Source: Hypericum androsaemum
Lineage: Eukaryota; Streptophyta; Magnoliopsida; Malpighiales; Hypericaceae
NCBI GenBank assembly: GCA_963995505.1
Contig: OZ023196.1
Location: forward strand, 13,885,106 to 13,949,105
Length of the DNA: 64,000 nt
Reading direction: 5' to 3'
Within the stretch, counting starts at the first letter, position 1. Each line of letters begins with the position of its first letter. The notes below the pieces were generated by a model. It was not told the DNA's origin and ran no database searches. It saw only the letters and a program-made list of their open reading frames with translations. Positions 33,222-45,121 of this stretch are shown piece by piece. Made by a program: the position numbers and the translations under genes.

Positions 33222-36200
33222 TCAAGCATGAATACCTACCAAGTCCAAGCAATGCTCGAACTTAGTACTAGAAAGCGGCTTCGTCAACATGTCTGCAGGG
33301 TTGTCCTTGGTACCTACCTTGCTCACAACAATGTCACCTTGAGCAACATGCTCCCGAATAAAGTGGTACCTCACATTAATGTGCTTTGTTCTCTCATGAT
33401 ACATAGCATCCCCCGTGAGATGGATAGCACTTTGACTATCACAGTACACTGTACTGACCTGCAGTTTCTCACAAATTTCACTGAAGAAACCTTTCAACCA
33501 GATAGCCTCCTTCACACCTTCAGTTATAGCCATGTACTCCGCCTCAGTGGTAGCCAATGCCACTGTGGCTTGTAGACAAGCTCTCCAACTGATAGTACAT
33601 CCTCCAATAGTGAAGACATATCCAGACAAGGATCTGAACTTATCAAGATCTCCAGCATAATATGAATCTACGAAACTAATAACTCCATCACTAGTGCGTC
33701 CAAACTGTAGACACACGCCCTTGGTACCCTTCAAGTACCTCATAATCCACTCTACTGCTCTCCAATGACCTTCTCCAAGATTTGCCATAAACCTGCTAAC
33801 GACAATCACAGCATAGGCCAAATCCGGGCGTGTGCAAACCATAGCATACATCAGAGAACCAACAGCATTGGAGTATGGAATACCAGACATGTAATCGACC
33901 TCAGCAGCTGACTGTGGAGATAAGGCAGACGAAAGCTGAAAATGTGTATCAAGAGGAGTACTCACAGGATTACCAGTCACATCAAACCTGTCAAATACTT
34001 TTTCAATGTAATTCTCCTGACTCAAAAATAATTTCCTTGCTCTTCTATCTCTGGCAATCTCCATACCAAGAATCTTCTTAGCAGAACCCAAATCTTTAAT
34101 CTCAAACTCGCTACTCAACAAAGCTTTGAACTTTCTCACCTCTCCTTTGTCACTTGCAGCAATTAACATGTCATCCACAAACAGGAGCAAATACACTTGG
34201 GAACCATCGTGTAGCCTTTTCAGGTAAACACAACTATCATACTTGCTCCTCTCATAATCATGAGAAATCATAAAGGAGTCAAACCTTTTATACCATTGCC
34301 TCGGAGACTGCTTAAAGGTCTTCTTTGCCTTTAATATGAAAACCCTCAGGTTGTGCCATATAAATCTTCTCCTCAAGCTCTCCATTCAAGAAAGCTGTCT
34401 TCACATCAAGTTGTTCAAGCTCCAAATCCTGCATAGCGACAATACCAAGAAGAGAACGAATCGAGGTATGCTTCACAACTGGTGAAAATACCTCATTAAA
34501 GTCCACACCAAGAATCTGACTATATCCTCTAGCCACTAGCCTAGCCTTGTATCTAGGCTCTTCAACTCCAGGTATACCATCCTTCTTCTTGAATATCCGC
34601 TTACAACTGACAACCTTCTTATCCTTAGGCAGCTTAGTAATCTCCCAAGTCTTATTCTTGTGAAGAGATTCCATCTCTTCCTCCATAGCAACCAACCATC
34701 TAGCAGAGTCTTTCGACTTTACAGCATCTGAGTAACTAGACAGTTCTTTACAGCTATCAACTTCTTTTGCCACATTCAGGGCAAAAGCAACAATATCAGC
34801 CTCACCTAACTTCTGTGGAGGCCTGATAATTCTTCTGGGCCTGTCTCTAGCAATAGAATATGCTGACTCCCTCTTAACTATGCCAACATTCTCAGCTTCA
34901 TCAGACAACCCACCATGAGTAGGACCATGGTAATCAACATCACGGAAGAAACTCGCTTCTAGATCAGCATCAAACTCTACCTGCACTTTTGACTTTTGCA
35001 AGTCGACACTTGGAGCACTGGAAATACCAGGTGAAGAAACATCCTCCCTCTTACTTTGCATGTCTGTCTCTTTGAAAATAATATTCCTACTCAACAAGAC
35101 CTTAGATAGCTCGGGACACCACAACTTGTATCCCTTCACTCCAGAAGCATAGCCAAGGAAGATACATTTTACAGATCTTGGCTTTAACTTGCCATTATTC
35201 ATATGAGCATAGGCAGGACACCCAAATATCTTCAAAATAGCATAATTAGGAGGATTTCCAAACCACAATTCTTCAGGTACCTTGCCATTAAGTGATGCAT
35301 GAGGTGAACGATTGACAAGGTGGCAGGCAGTGGAAGCAGCTTCAGCCCAAAATGACTTAGGCAAACTAGCATTTAACAGCATACAATAAACTTTCTCCAA
35401 CAAAGTTCTGTTCATTCTTTCAGCGACTCCATTCTGTTGAGGTGTACCAGAGATTTTCTTATGCCTGACAATACCCTCATTCTTGCAGAACTCATCAAAC
35501 CAACTAGAGCAAAACTCCAATTTATTGTCTGTGCGGAGATGCTTGACATCTCTACCAGTCTCCTTCTCAATCATAGTCTTCCACTGCTTGAAAGTGACAA
35601 AGACATAATCCTTGCTCTTCAAGAAGAATGCTCACACCTTCCTCGAATAATCATCAATAATAGTCAGCATATACTTGGAACTCTTCTTTGTTGCAAACTG
35701 AGACGGTCCCCAAAGATCAGAATGAACATAGTCAAGTTTTCTCTTTGTAGTGTGCACACCTTTCTGAAAACTGACTTTCTTCTGCTTGTCAAACATAAAG
35801 TGCTCACAAAATTTCAGCTTCCCAATACCCTGTCAACATAATAATCCTCTCCTATTTAGCTCAGTCATGCCTTTCTCGCTCATGTGACCAAGTCGCATAT
35901 GCCACAATGAGATATTCTCAGAATCTGTCAATGAGCTAGATGCAGCAGCAGCAATCCCTGTAACTGTAGAACCCTGCAAAACGTACAGATTTTTAACCTC
36001 TTTCATGGCCTTCATATGCACTAATGAGTTCTTACTCACACGAAGAACTCCACCTTCTCCGGTATACTTGTACCCTAATGTATCAAGAGTACTCAACGAA
36101 ATCAAGTTCTACTTTAAATTAGGGATATACCTCACATTCGTAAAGGTTCGAATGATACCATCATGCATCTTGATCTTCACTGTGCCAATACCAACAACCT

Positions 36201-37197
36201 TGCAGACAAAATTATTTCCCATGAGAACATTACCCTCCGCACGTTTATATGTTGAAAACCAATTCCTGATAGGACACATATGAAACGTAGAAGCAGAATC
36301 AAGGACCCAAGTAGCATCAACTTTAGACTTCCCATCAATCACAGACAAAAGGTCTCCATCAGATTCTTCTTTCTGAGTGGTGGTGGCAACACTAGCACTG
36401 CGGCTATCAGAACTTTCTCCTTTCGGAGCACTAGACTTTTCGCCCTTCTTCTTGTTCTTCAACTCCGAACAGAACCATTTAATATGCCCAACCTTATGAC
36501 AATTGAAACAAGTCTTATCCTTGTGCCTTGACCTTGATTTTTTTCTACTCTTCTTCATCGAACCAGACTTAGCATTCCTCTCCTCAGACCTCCCTCTCAC
36601 GACCAAGCCAGTCCCTTGGCTATTTTCAGAGGAACTCACAGTGTGCTTATCAATTCTCTCTTTCTCCAACAGGGAATCATGAACATCATCCCAACTCAGA
36701 GTATCATGGCTGAACAACAGAGTATCTCTGAATTGCTGATAAGAAGTAGGCAATGAGCACAATAACAATAAAGCAAGATCTTCATCATCATATTTCACAT
36801 CCAGAGTTCTAAGATCAGCCACTATATCCTTAAATTCATTAAGGTGGTCGTGAGCAGACTTATCTTCTTGCATCCGGATAGAAAACAGTCGTTGCTTCAA
36901 GCACAGTTTGTTGGTCAAACTCTTGGGCATGCACAACTTTTTAAGCTTTGCCCATAATGAGGAAGCTATTGTCTCCTTCAACACGTCCCACAAAATATCA
37001 TCTGACAGATGCAACTGGATCTGACTCATAGCCTTACGGTTCTTTGACGCTTTCATCGCAGCATCCCAACTCGAAGGCATCGACTTCTCATCAAGTAGAG
37101 TCTCATCCAGCTCTAAATGTATCAGAATAGCGCGCATCTTGACCTGCCACAGGGAAAAATTAGTTTTTCTTGTCAATTGAGGGATTTCCTACTTCAT
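33222..37197 (-). pseudogene. Copia gag-pol polyprotein with several breaks
   Basis: Read leftward. Gag runs from ATG 37197 with zinc knuckle CFNCHKVGHIKWFC near 36500. Then protease (WVLDSASTFHM, about 36300; DSA where DSG is usual), GAG-pre-integrase (LWHMRLGHMSEKG), integrase (RTDNKLEF, TPQQNGVAERMNRTLLE), RT ([28 protein letters not shown]) and RNase H ([10 protein letters not shown]), ending at 33222. Visible breaks are a TAG at 37189-37191, TAG at 36109-36111, TGA at 35833-35835, TGA at 35632-35634, and a deletion with frameshift near 34312-34320 just before SPRQWYKRF. It cannot make a full polyprotein. Confidence 0.93.
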
Positions 37198-37856
37198 GGA
37201 AGTCATCCTGAAACCTCGAACCAAGAAATCAGCCCAAAACTGGTTAGAAAACCAATTCAGTCAAATCAGTTGACTTTCGGTCAACCAGTCAAATCATTGA
37301 CCAAGTCAACTCAAAAATTTCGGGCCACCACGGCTGGGCGGCGGTCGGTACGAGCAAGCTTGTGCCGACGAGTGGGCACGGCGGTGGCGATAACGGTGGC
37401 AGCGACGGCGGCTCGGGTTCTAGAGAGATTTTCTCTCTCCCCGACGGTCCTCTCTCTCTTCCCAAAAATGGCAAACGGCGGCGCGACGAGCAGCTCCAAG
37501 GCGACGAGTGAGTGGGTCGGTCCCCTCTAGGCAACGGGCAACAGCGCGGTGATGGTGCGCAGGCTTCCTCTACGGGCGATGGGTTCCGATCTCAAAGAAC
37601 TCCGAGAACTCCCTCTGTCTCCCCGATTCTTCTCCTACTTCCCCGAAGACAGCAAGTGGCGGGACGATGTCGGACTCCTCGGGCAGCAGCGGACGGACGA
37701 GCGGGCGGTGGTCGAGCAGGCGGCAGTCGGTTGGCTGAACGGCGGCGGCTCCAAGGGATCTCAAATCCCTAATTTTCTGATTTCCCCCAAATCGGTTACT
37801 GTTCACATTTTTTTTTGTCAAATACTCGTATACTCAGATCCGGCTCTGATACCAAT
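37198..37856 (-). other. Copia leader, GC-rich, with primer binding site
   Basis: Between the 5' LTR and gag. Starts with the primer site (37843-37854). The part 37320-37760 is strongly GC-rich and gives spurious ORFs on both strands. It may be a captured host 5' UTR or simply the leader of this family. Confidence 0.7.
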
Positions 37857-38125
37857 TGTTGAGAAATAAGATCGAAACGAGAAATACGAGACACACGAGA
37901 ATTACGTGGAAACTCCAAGACGGGGAGAAAACCAAGGGCAAAGGAGAGTCATCCACTATGTGAGTCCAATTTGTTACAAGGCTTCCATGAGGGTTCTCTC
38001 TACCTCACAACTCTCGACTACTACACAAAAGACCTAGGCATAGGCCAATATATATAGGAGATTATAACCTACTCTAATTAGGAATAGAGTACTAATTTGT
38101 CTAGAATTTGAGACAAACCCTAACA
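37857..38125 (-). repeat. 5' LTR of the copia element
   Basis: 269 bp, same ends as the copy at 32871-33139, followed by the second GAAAT. Confidence 0.95.
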
Positions 38126-38455
38126 GAAATAATTAGCGCCATGATACTTGGAGGAACAATGGCGCAACGTTGTAAAATTGAAGGTACATTGTTTAAAGGA
38201 TAGAATGTGCCAAAGTTTTCATGTTCTGCTTATAATTTCTCCTGCAGATGGCTTATGGTGGTTATATCATTGTACTGGATAATAGTATTTCTACATCTGT
38301 TTTCTTGGAGTCTACCTCACGTTCTAACTGTATTGGTTTCTTTCTCCTTTGTCCGAAGACCTTTACCAACACAGCAGGAGGTGATTGGGATAATGCCAAG
38401 AAATACATATAAACTCGTCCATGCCAAGAAATACATATACACGAATAACTACACA
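38126..38455 (+). pseudogene. H+-pyrophosphatase copy 2, part after the copia insertion
   Basis: Continues with [19 protein letters not shown], then jumps, after one intron, to a late-gene exon (TNTAGG..DNAKKYI) where about ten exons of the family are missing, and fuses near 38456 to copy 3. Confidence 0.8.
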
Positions 38456-40298
38456 GCAACTGTAGCATCTTAACCAATTTCCCATTTTCTGGGTATTTTT
38501 GCATCCCCTTAAAAAATAGAAGTGATTTTGAGTGTGGTTTCTTTTCCAGATATCTGATGCAATACGCGATGGAGCAGAAGATTTTTTAGGACTCAATACG
38601 AAACTATTTCTAAGATGGCATTTTTGTTGGCACTGTTGATTCTTTGCATATATCTCTTCCATAATACTACTCCTCAACAAGAAGCGTCCGACCTTGGGAG
38701 GTGATCTCATGTGCTGAAAATGCCTTTGACTATGGAGGCACGTATACCCTTGTGCTGAATTTACTTCCTTTTCTTCTTCTGAATATAAGACTGCATCAGT
38801 GTTTATTACTGTTGCTGCATTCATTTTGGGATCTTTGTGCTCTGGTATTGCTGGTTATATTGGCCTGTGGGTATTAGTTCGTGCAAATGTTATGTTCGTG
38901 CATGTGCTCTGGTAATGCTGGTTATGTTGGCATGTGCTCTAGTGCAGCAAGACGATCTGCTAGAGAAGCACTGCATGCTTTTTCTGTCACAATACACTGT
39001 AATTTTATAATATATTTGAAGATTTTGGACCTTAACTGGAGCTATTTCTAGGTAGCTATTCGTGCCGGAGGTTTCTCTGCACTTGTGGTGGTTGGCATGG
39101 CTATTACTGGTATAGCCATTTTTTATGCCACATTTCAATTTTGGTTGGAAGTAGATACTCCATGTGCAATGAAGGTTACAGGTTGTAAGTCCACCTCATC
39201 TGATCAAACTCTAAATGTTTTTGTTCTCCAGTTAGATTAGATTTGAACGGGTGCTTGATGATTGTCGGTGAAGCATATAATTGAGAGCAGTTCTGCCGAG
39301 TGTTGATAACTTTATAAGCTATATACTTCTATAATACATGGTTTGATATTTTAATTGTCTTTGCCAGTACCTCTTCTTCTTATCGAATATGGATTTGGAG
39401 CTTCCTTCGTTGCTTTGTTTGCTTAGTTGGGTGGTGGAATATACACAAAAGTAGCTGATGTTGGTGCTGATCTTGTGGGAAAAGTCGAGCAGGGAATACT
39501 TGAAGATGCTCCCAGAAATCCTGATGTCATTGATGATCTGGTACTTTCATATTCTCTTCCAAAGCTTCTTCATGTAGGGTGGAAAAGTTTATCTTTTGCA
39601 AAAATCTGAAAATATTTTCTAGCACTGAACTTGTATATTAACTTTTTTGATAGAGTAAACTGATAAAAGTTTGTGGATTCAAGGTTGGGGACAATGTAGG
39701 TGATTGTGCTGCTCGGGGTGCAGATCTCTTTGAAAGTATCACTACCGAAATTAGCGCCATGATACTTGGAGGAACAATGACGCAATGCTATAAAATTGAA
39801 GGTACATTGTTTAAAGGATAGAATGTGCCAAAGTTTTCATGTTCTGCTTATAGTTTCTCCTGCAGATAGCTTATGGTGGTTATATCATTGTACTGGATAA
39901 TAGTGTTTCTACATCTGTTTTCTTGGAGTCTACCTCACGTTCTAACTGTATTGGTTTCTTTCTGCTTTGTCCGAAGATCTTTACAAACACAGCAGGAGGT
40001 GCTTGGGATAATGCCAAGAAATACATATAAACTAGGGCTTTTGGAGGAAAAGGCAGCGAATGCCACAAAGCCGCACTTACAGGAGATACGTAAGTTTTAC
40101 TGCGATGCTGAATTATTGTAGTTTTACTGTTCTGCCCCAATCGAACTCGTCTCGTTGAAGACTGCAGTTTGACTTGCTGCCTTTTAGTAAGACTGCAGTG
40201 TAGGAGATCCATTCAAAGATACAGCGGGACCTTCCATCCACGTCCTGATAAAAATGTTGGCGACGATCACGCCCGTCATGGCTCCCATATTCTTGTGA
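38456..40298 (+). pseudogene. H+-pyrophosphatase copy 3, broken
   Basis: Tandem repeat of copy 2 starting at the intron upstream of ISDAIRDGAED. Blocks: 38552, 38790 (exon rearranged and duplicated near 38830-38940), 39053 (AIRAGGFSALVVVGMAI), 39368 (LLLIEYGFG, with TAG at 39424-39426), 39686 ([18 protein letters not shown]), 39985-40089 (NTAGGAWDNAKKYI, in-frame TAA, then GGKGSE) and the last exon 40199-40298 ([19 protein letters not shown] ending TGA). It shares the internal deletion of copy 2, so the two arose from one already deleted gene. Confidence 0.85.
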
Positions 40299-41428
40299 AG
40301 GCTAGGCATGTTTAATCTAGAGAGTATAGAGCACCCTTAGCGTTGAAATATTTAGATAACTCTGCATATACACAGGTAGTAGTAGCTAGTTCATTATACG
40401 CCCCTACGGGTGCCTGATGTTTAGAGATCCCCGGATCCATCCTTACCTTCTGCAATACTGATGAGACAGACGGCTCAAGGGAGAGGATGTCCCTAGAGAG
40501 GTGAATTGGATTTGAACTCTGTGATGATTATTGACAAAATGAGCTTTTGCACAATTTTTTGGTCTCCCTCGAGTTTGTCCAACCAATGATCAGTTTACTT
40601 TCTTACTTACTCAGTGATGTTAGGTTATCTCTCTTACTAATCTGGATTCGAGTTGAAAGTTCTGGTTAAGTTTTGCATCTTGGCAACTTGTTATTTGTGC
40701 ATACTTAATTCCTCTAAATGGACTCTTTTCACAGATACTAAACTAGTCCAGGGCCATGCATAATGATCAAAAGTCTTGGTCTTCTGGTAATATGGTTCCA
40801 ACAATGTGCCACACAATAGGGTGAAAGAAGGGAAATTTGAATTTGAATTTGAGTTATTGGAAATGCAGTAATATTAAATATTTATTACATACTTATTACG
40901 TGAATGTTACGTTACAATTATTTAAAGATCTACCTGACTCCAATTTGGATTAGTAAATAAGGAATCGATCTCAAATGGGCTTAAGTTCGATTAACAATTT
41001 CATTTGAGGCCGAGTTCATTATCACACCGATCTGGTAACCGACATCCACTGGTCCCTAATGCGATTTCTGCGATACCAAAGGATAATAAAATAAAATTTT
41101 CCCAATATTTTTTAATGATTTCTATAACACAACGTAATAAGCTTTCAATATTTTTGTGTCCTTCCAGTTTCCAATCACGAGGTCGTCGTCAAGCAGATTG
41201 TGGTAGGTCCATTCTGAGATTAAGTCGTCGGAGTGCGAAGCAAGTTATGCTGCAACTCATCACAAGGGTGAAACCGATGTTTATTGAGATGATATTCATA
41301 GTCAACAACTCGTCCACTCAAACTAAATCTATTAAGCTGTTTGGTTATGGGAGACTACTATGGTTATTTTTTTTTTCAAGAGAACTAGATAGTGTTAATC
41401 AAGCAGTCGCCACTTTGAGAAATTTTCA
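40299..41428. other. Pyrophosphatase 3' flank and RLK upstream repeats
   Basis: Matches 51529-52440 over most of its length. Includes an orphan RLK promoter module at 40738-40800 (CTAGTCCAGGGCCATGCATA) and the GAAGTCGTCGTCAAGCAGAT-type block at 41160-41340. No gene supported. Confidence 0.7.
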
Positions 41429-42540
41429 GGAATAAAGGTAAAAAAAATCCCTCAACTTATTCAAAAGGTTTACATAAACTCTATGTACTTTTTTAAATGT
41501 GTCAAATAACACATTAAGAACATATTTTCAATCACCGGCGATACGTCATCAGCTAACATGACGTCTTTGTCATTTAAAAAATGCCACATCATCTTAAAAT
41601 TATTGGGCAAAAGTCTATATCATAATTACGGGATGGTCTGTCCTCTTCAAAAAATTATTTTTTCGTCCCTACTCTTTGTAAAAATGTTGGTCTCGGACCC
41701 CTGGCTGACGTCAGCACCCATTTTTAATTTTTTTTATCATGTGAAATGACCTTTATAGTATTGCACAAAAAAATTATCATCTTCACCCTTTAGAACACCC
41801 AAGAACATCCAATTGCAATAACTTCATCTCTTTCAACCTTCAAATCTCAACCAGAACACCCAATTAATTAATTTCAACCAAGAAAATCTAATTAATTAAT
41901 TCTTGAAAAGAACACTAGAGAAGCCTAGATCTCCTCCTCCACCCAATTTCTTGAACCAAAAGAATATCAGTCGTGTATGTTTCATAATCGGTCCATTCCG
42001 GAGGTTTCTCGTTGTGTCAATTTTTGGTTCGAAAACGTCGCCAGCGAGGGCACCGTCGCATCGAGTTCTGGTTTGAACCCACTCGTGTCTCTCCTCAGAT
42101 TTGTCTAGCGGCTGGAGATTTTTGAAGTGGGATTTGCGAGGTTATTTGGAGATCCACCATGGCCACCTTAATCTGGCCATTGTTGATTTTTCGTAGGAGG
42201 GGGGTTTGCTGTGTGTGCTTGCAAAAAGTGTTGGTTGATGGAAAGTGTTGCTTACTGTGTGTGTAGGTTGCAAAAAGTGTTGATTCGTTTTTACTTTTTT
42301 TTTACCATTGCGATAATGATGGTGAGTTGACAAGTACCTCATGTAAGTTACTGATGTGGCATTTTTAAATGACAAAGACGCTATGTCAGCTGATAACGTG
42401 TCGTCGGTTATCGGAAAAATATTTTTAGAGTGTTATTTGACCAATTTAGAGAAGTACATAGGTTTATTGAGCTAATTTCAAGTATAGATATTTATGTGAA
42501 TCTTTTGAGCAAGTAAAAGTATTTATTTGATCTTTATTCC
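41429..42540. mobile_element. MULE-type MITE with ~170-bp terminal inverted repeats
   Basis: 1112 bp. The first ~170 bp (GGAATAAAGGTAAA...AATGCCACATC) match the reverse complement of the last ~190 bp (GGAATAAAGATCAAA...). The flanks AAATTTTCA (41420-41428) and AAATTTTTA (42541-42549) are a 9-bp target duplication with one mismatch. Long inverted repeats and a 9-bp duplication are the Mutator hallmark. No transposase. The middle (41760-42200) is not repetitive and might be captured host DNA. Confidence 0.85.
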
Positions 42541-42599
42541 AAATTTTTATCTAATTCACTTCGTATTGTAAGTATTTGGATATAATACAATTTTTGTGA

Positions 42600-43118
42600 A
42601 GTAATACAATTTTACTTATAAAAAATCGCATGCCATTTGTTCTTTCCACCACTACCATAACTTAGTTGTCAACCTACGTAGCATAATACGTGAATAATAA
42701 AGTACTAAACCAATTACCGTTGCGTTTGAATATAACTATGTTTTCATAAAAGTTTAAAACCACAAAAAATAAGGGGTAGTAAAGTTCAAAATTTTGTTTT
42801 GCTAGTGGACAACTTTATTTATTCATGGCTTAATTATTAAAGTTGCCCACAACCTAAAAATTTTGTGCTCCAGTGCTAACATCATAAAAATAATCCACTC
42901 AAGTTAATCCTTCTTTTCCTTCAATTAACCTGCGCACAACCAAGTCGTTGCACTAGGCATCGATCAGTAATGCATTTTGGCGGTGACAACTAAATCGTCC
43001 ACGGCCTTTCATAACGATCAAATTAAAAGTCTTGGTCCCCGGCAAAATAATTCCGCATCGGAAAACATGTCCCGGAAAAGGAGCCAAAGTATAGTCTACA
43101 AAAAATATATAAATATTT
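42600..43118. repeat. RLK upstream block with orphan promoter module
   Basis: Corresponds to 15350-15790 and 54540-54860. The promoter-like block is at 42968-43098 (AAATCGTCCACGGCCTTTCA, CCGGAAAAGGAGCCAAAGTA) and is interrupted directly downstream by the TRIM. Confidence 0.7.
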
Positions 43119-44088
43119 TGTTAGGCCAGCGGAACAGAGAGATAGGAGAATATAGAACACTTAGATACGCGAAGTGATTCGGCCAACTAACCTACATCTA
43201 CGAGAGTAGAGACGATCTTCACTATAATATGAAGTACAACAGATACATAGCCTATGGCGAGGTTACCTGCCTCAAGCCCTTCTCCCTGCCTAATACTACT
43301 GCACCATTGTGTTTAGCCCAAGGAACTCCTTAACACTGTCCTACTATTTATAGGAGACTAACCAAAGAATTCCTTCATAATTAAAATCCTATTACATTAG
43401 ACAATAATTAAATAGGAAGTTGAGACATTCTCAATAATCTTCACCTTGGCTCAAATTCCAAAACCAATCGTCATCTCGAGCTTCACTTGCTCTTCCAAAT
43501 CCGATTATCATCTTTATTTCGTGCCTCTTCAATTAAGCTTCATGCTCCACCTCGAACATGACTTCATCATCTACCTCAATCTGACAAGTACTCTCGCGTG
43601 GTCTTCACTCGATCATCCAACACCTTCTTCGAACACCTATTAGACTCCATAATTCAAAAGAGTCTCTCCACCAATTTTTACCCAGATACACACTAAAGCT
43701 TGGATACCAGTTGTTAGGACAGTGGAAGCACTTTCGATAGGCCCATGCAATAACAACAGAGAGAGAGAGAGAGAGAGAGAGAGGAGAATATAGAACACTG
43801 AGGAAATGCAATATACATGGTTCGGTCAACTAATCTACATCCATGGGGGTAGAAACGATCTTCACTATGATATGAAGTACAACAAACACATAGGCTATGG
43901 CGAGGCTACCAGCCTCAAGCCCTTCTTCCTGCTTGTACTACTGCACCATTGTGTTTAGCCCAAGAAACTCCTTAACACAGTCTTACTATTTATAGGAGAC
44001 TAACCCTAGAATTTTTTACTAATTAGAATCCTATTACATTAGACAATAACTAAATGGTGCACTATAATGCATACTTGAGACATTCCCA
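43119..44088 (-). mobile_element. TRIM-like miniature LTR retrotransposon
   Basis: Two direct repeats, 43119-43433 (315 bp) and 43712-44088 (377 bp). Both start TGTTAGG and end CATTC(T/C)CA, with only ~278 bp between them. On the minus strand the sequence next to the second copy reads TGGTATCCAAGC, a tRNA primer-site look-alike, and next to the first a purine tract CCAAGGTGAAGAT. No coding capacity. The second LTR contains a (GA)n tract (43758-43783). ATATATAAAT flanks both sides, though this lies in simple-sequence DNA. Confidence 0.75.
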
Positions 44089-44949
44089 ATATATATAAAT
44101 GAAAATTGACATATCATTCTTCTCCAATTAAAAATACTGCGGAAACGGCATTTTCTCCGTCAATTAGGCTCGGAAATCAGTCAGAGGCTCTAAGTAATTT
44201 TTTCCCAAAAATGTTCGACCCATTTGACGAGTTTTAAACTACAAGGTCCTAATACAATTTTTGCGATAACATAGGGTAATAAATTAAACTTTTCCCAATA
44301 ATTTTCAATGATTTCTATGACACAAAATAATAAGATTTCAATTCCGTCATTACCTGTTGGAATTCTATAAAGTAATGGCTTGCTTTTTTGGTGTCCTTTC
44401 AAATTCCAATCGTGAAGTCGTCCTCGTCCTCGTCTTCGTCTTGAAGCAGATCGTGGTAGGTCCATTCTGAGATTTAGTCGGTCGTCATGGCGAAGCAAGT
44501 TGTGCTGCAACTCATTCCAACCTCTCAATCGAAGTCTATTGAGGCGATATTTCATAATCAACAACTCGTCCACTCAAACTATATCTATTTGGGTGGATGT
44601 TTGCACGGACCGCATGCCCTTTGTTCCTTCTACAACTACCATAACCAAGTTGTCTACTTGACATGGAAGATAATTCTGACAAGCGTGTGGACCGGATCAA
44701 CAAGTAATGGTCCAGAAGACCGATCGTCTATGAAATATATCTAGCTGTTTTCGGTGACATTAATCTTATTTCCATAAAGGCCCAAACATATGGCTAAAAT
44801 TATCACGAAATGCATGTGTTATTTTGGGTTGGAGATTCTAACATGATATTAATACGGATTTATCTCATGCTCGTACTGTCATGCCCGTTGATGCAATCTC
44901 ATAAAAATCTTTCCCCAATATTTAGTACATAATAATTCTGTGCTCTTCA
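44089..44949. repeat. RLK3 upstream region with distal module copy
   Basis: Contains the GAAGTCGTC..GCAGATCGTGGTAGGT and GCGAAGCAAGTTGTGCTGCA blocks (44400-44760) seen at 14945, 41178 and 52513. No gene. Confidence 0.65.
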
Positions 44950-45062
44950 ATAATGCATTCTGCGGTGACAACAAAATCTTCCAGGGCCAATTATAATGAT
45001 CAAAAGTCTGTCCGGAAAAGGGACCAAAGTATAGTCTGCAAAATATCTATATAAATAGCTGT
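44950..45062 (+). promoter_or_regulatory. RLK3 promoter module and TATA box
   Basis: AATGCATTCTGCGGTGACAA, CTTCCAGGGCCAATTATAAT, AAAAGTCTGTCCGGAAAAGG, then CTATATAAATAG (about 45049-45060), 60 bp before the ATG. Confidence 0.65.
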
Positions 45063-45121
45063 TTAAAGTGTGGATATCATTTCCATCAAGACATAGAGCA
45101 ACCAAAATCTCTAAAGATCCA

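Larger units (their letters stand above)
32871..38125 (-). mobile_element. Full-length Ty1/copia retrotransposon, defective
   Basis: 5255 bp with 269-bp LTRs at both ends (TGTTGAG...CTAACA) and a 5-bp target duplication, GAAAT (32866-32870 and 38126-38130). Coding strand is minus. The primer site TGGTATCAGAGC (complementary to initiator tRNA-Met) abuts the 5' LTR at 37843-37854; the polypurine tract AAGGTGGAGATT abuts the 3' LTR at about 33140. Domain order is gag, protease, integrase, RT, RNase H, as in copia. It inserted in an exon of pyrophosphatase copy 2. The uninterrupted target sequence is seen in copy 1 (CTGAAATAATTAGCGC). Confidence 0.97.

Noticed and set aside
37289..37772. GC-rich ORFs in the copia leader
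   Set aside because: Open on both strands by composition, between the primer site and gag. No domain.
32871..38125. Intact, active copia element
   Set aside because: Four in-frame stops and a deletion with frameshift break gag-pol, and the LTRs have diverged.
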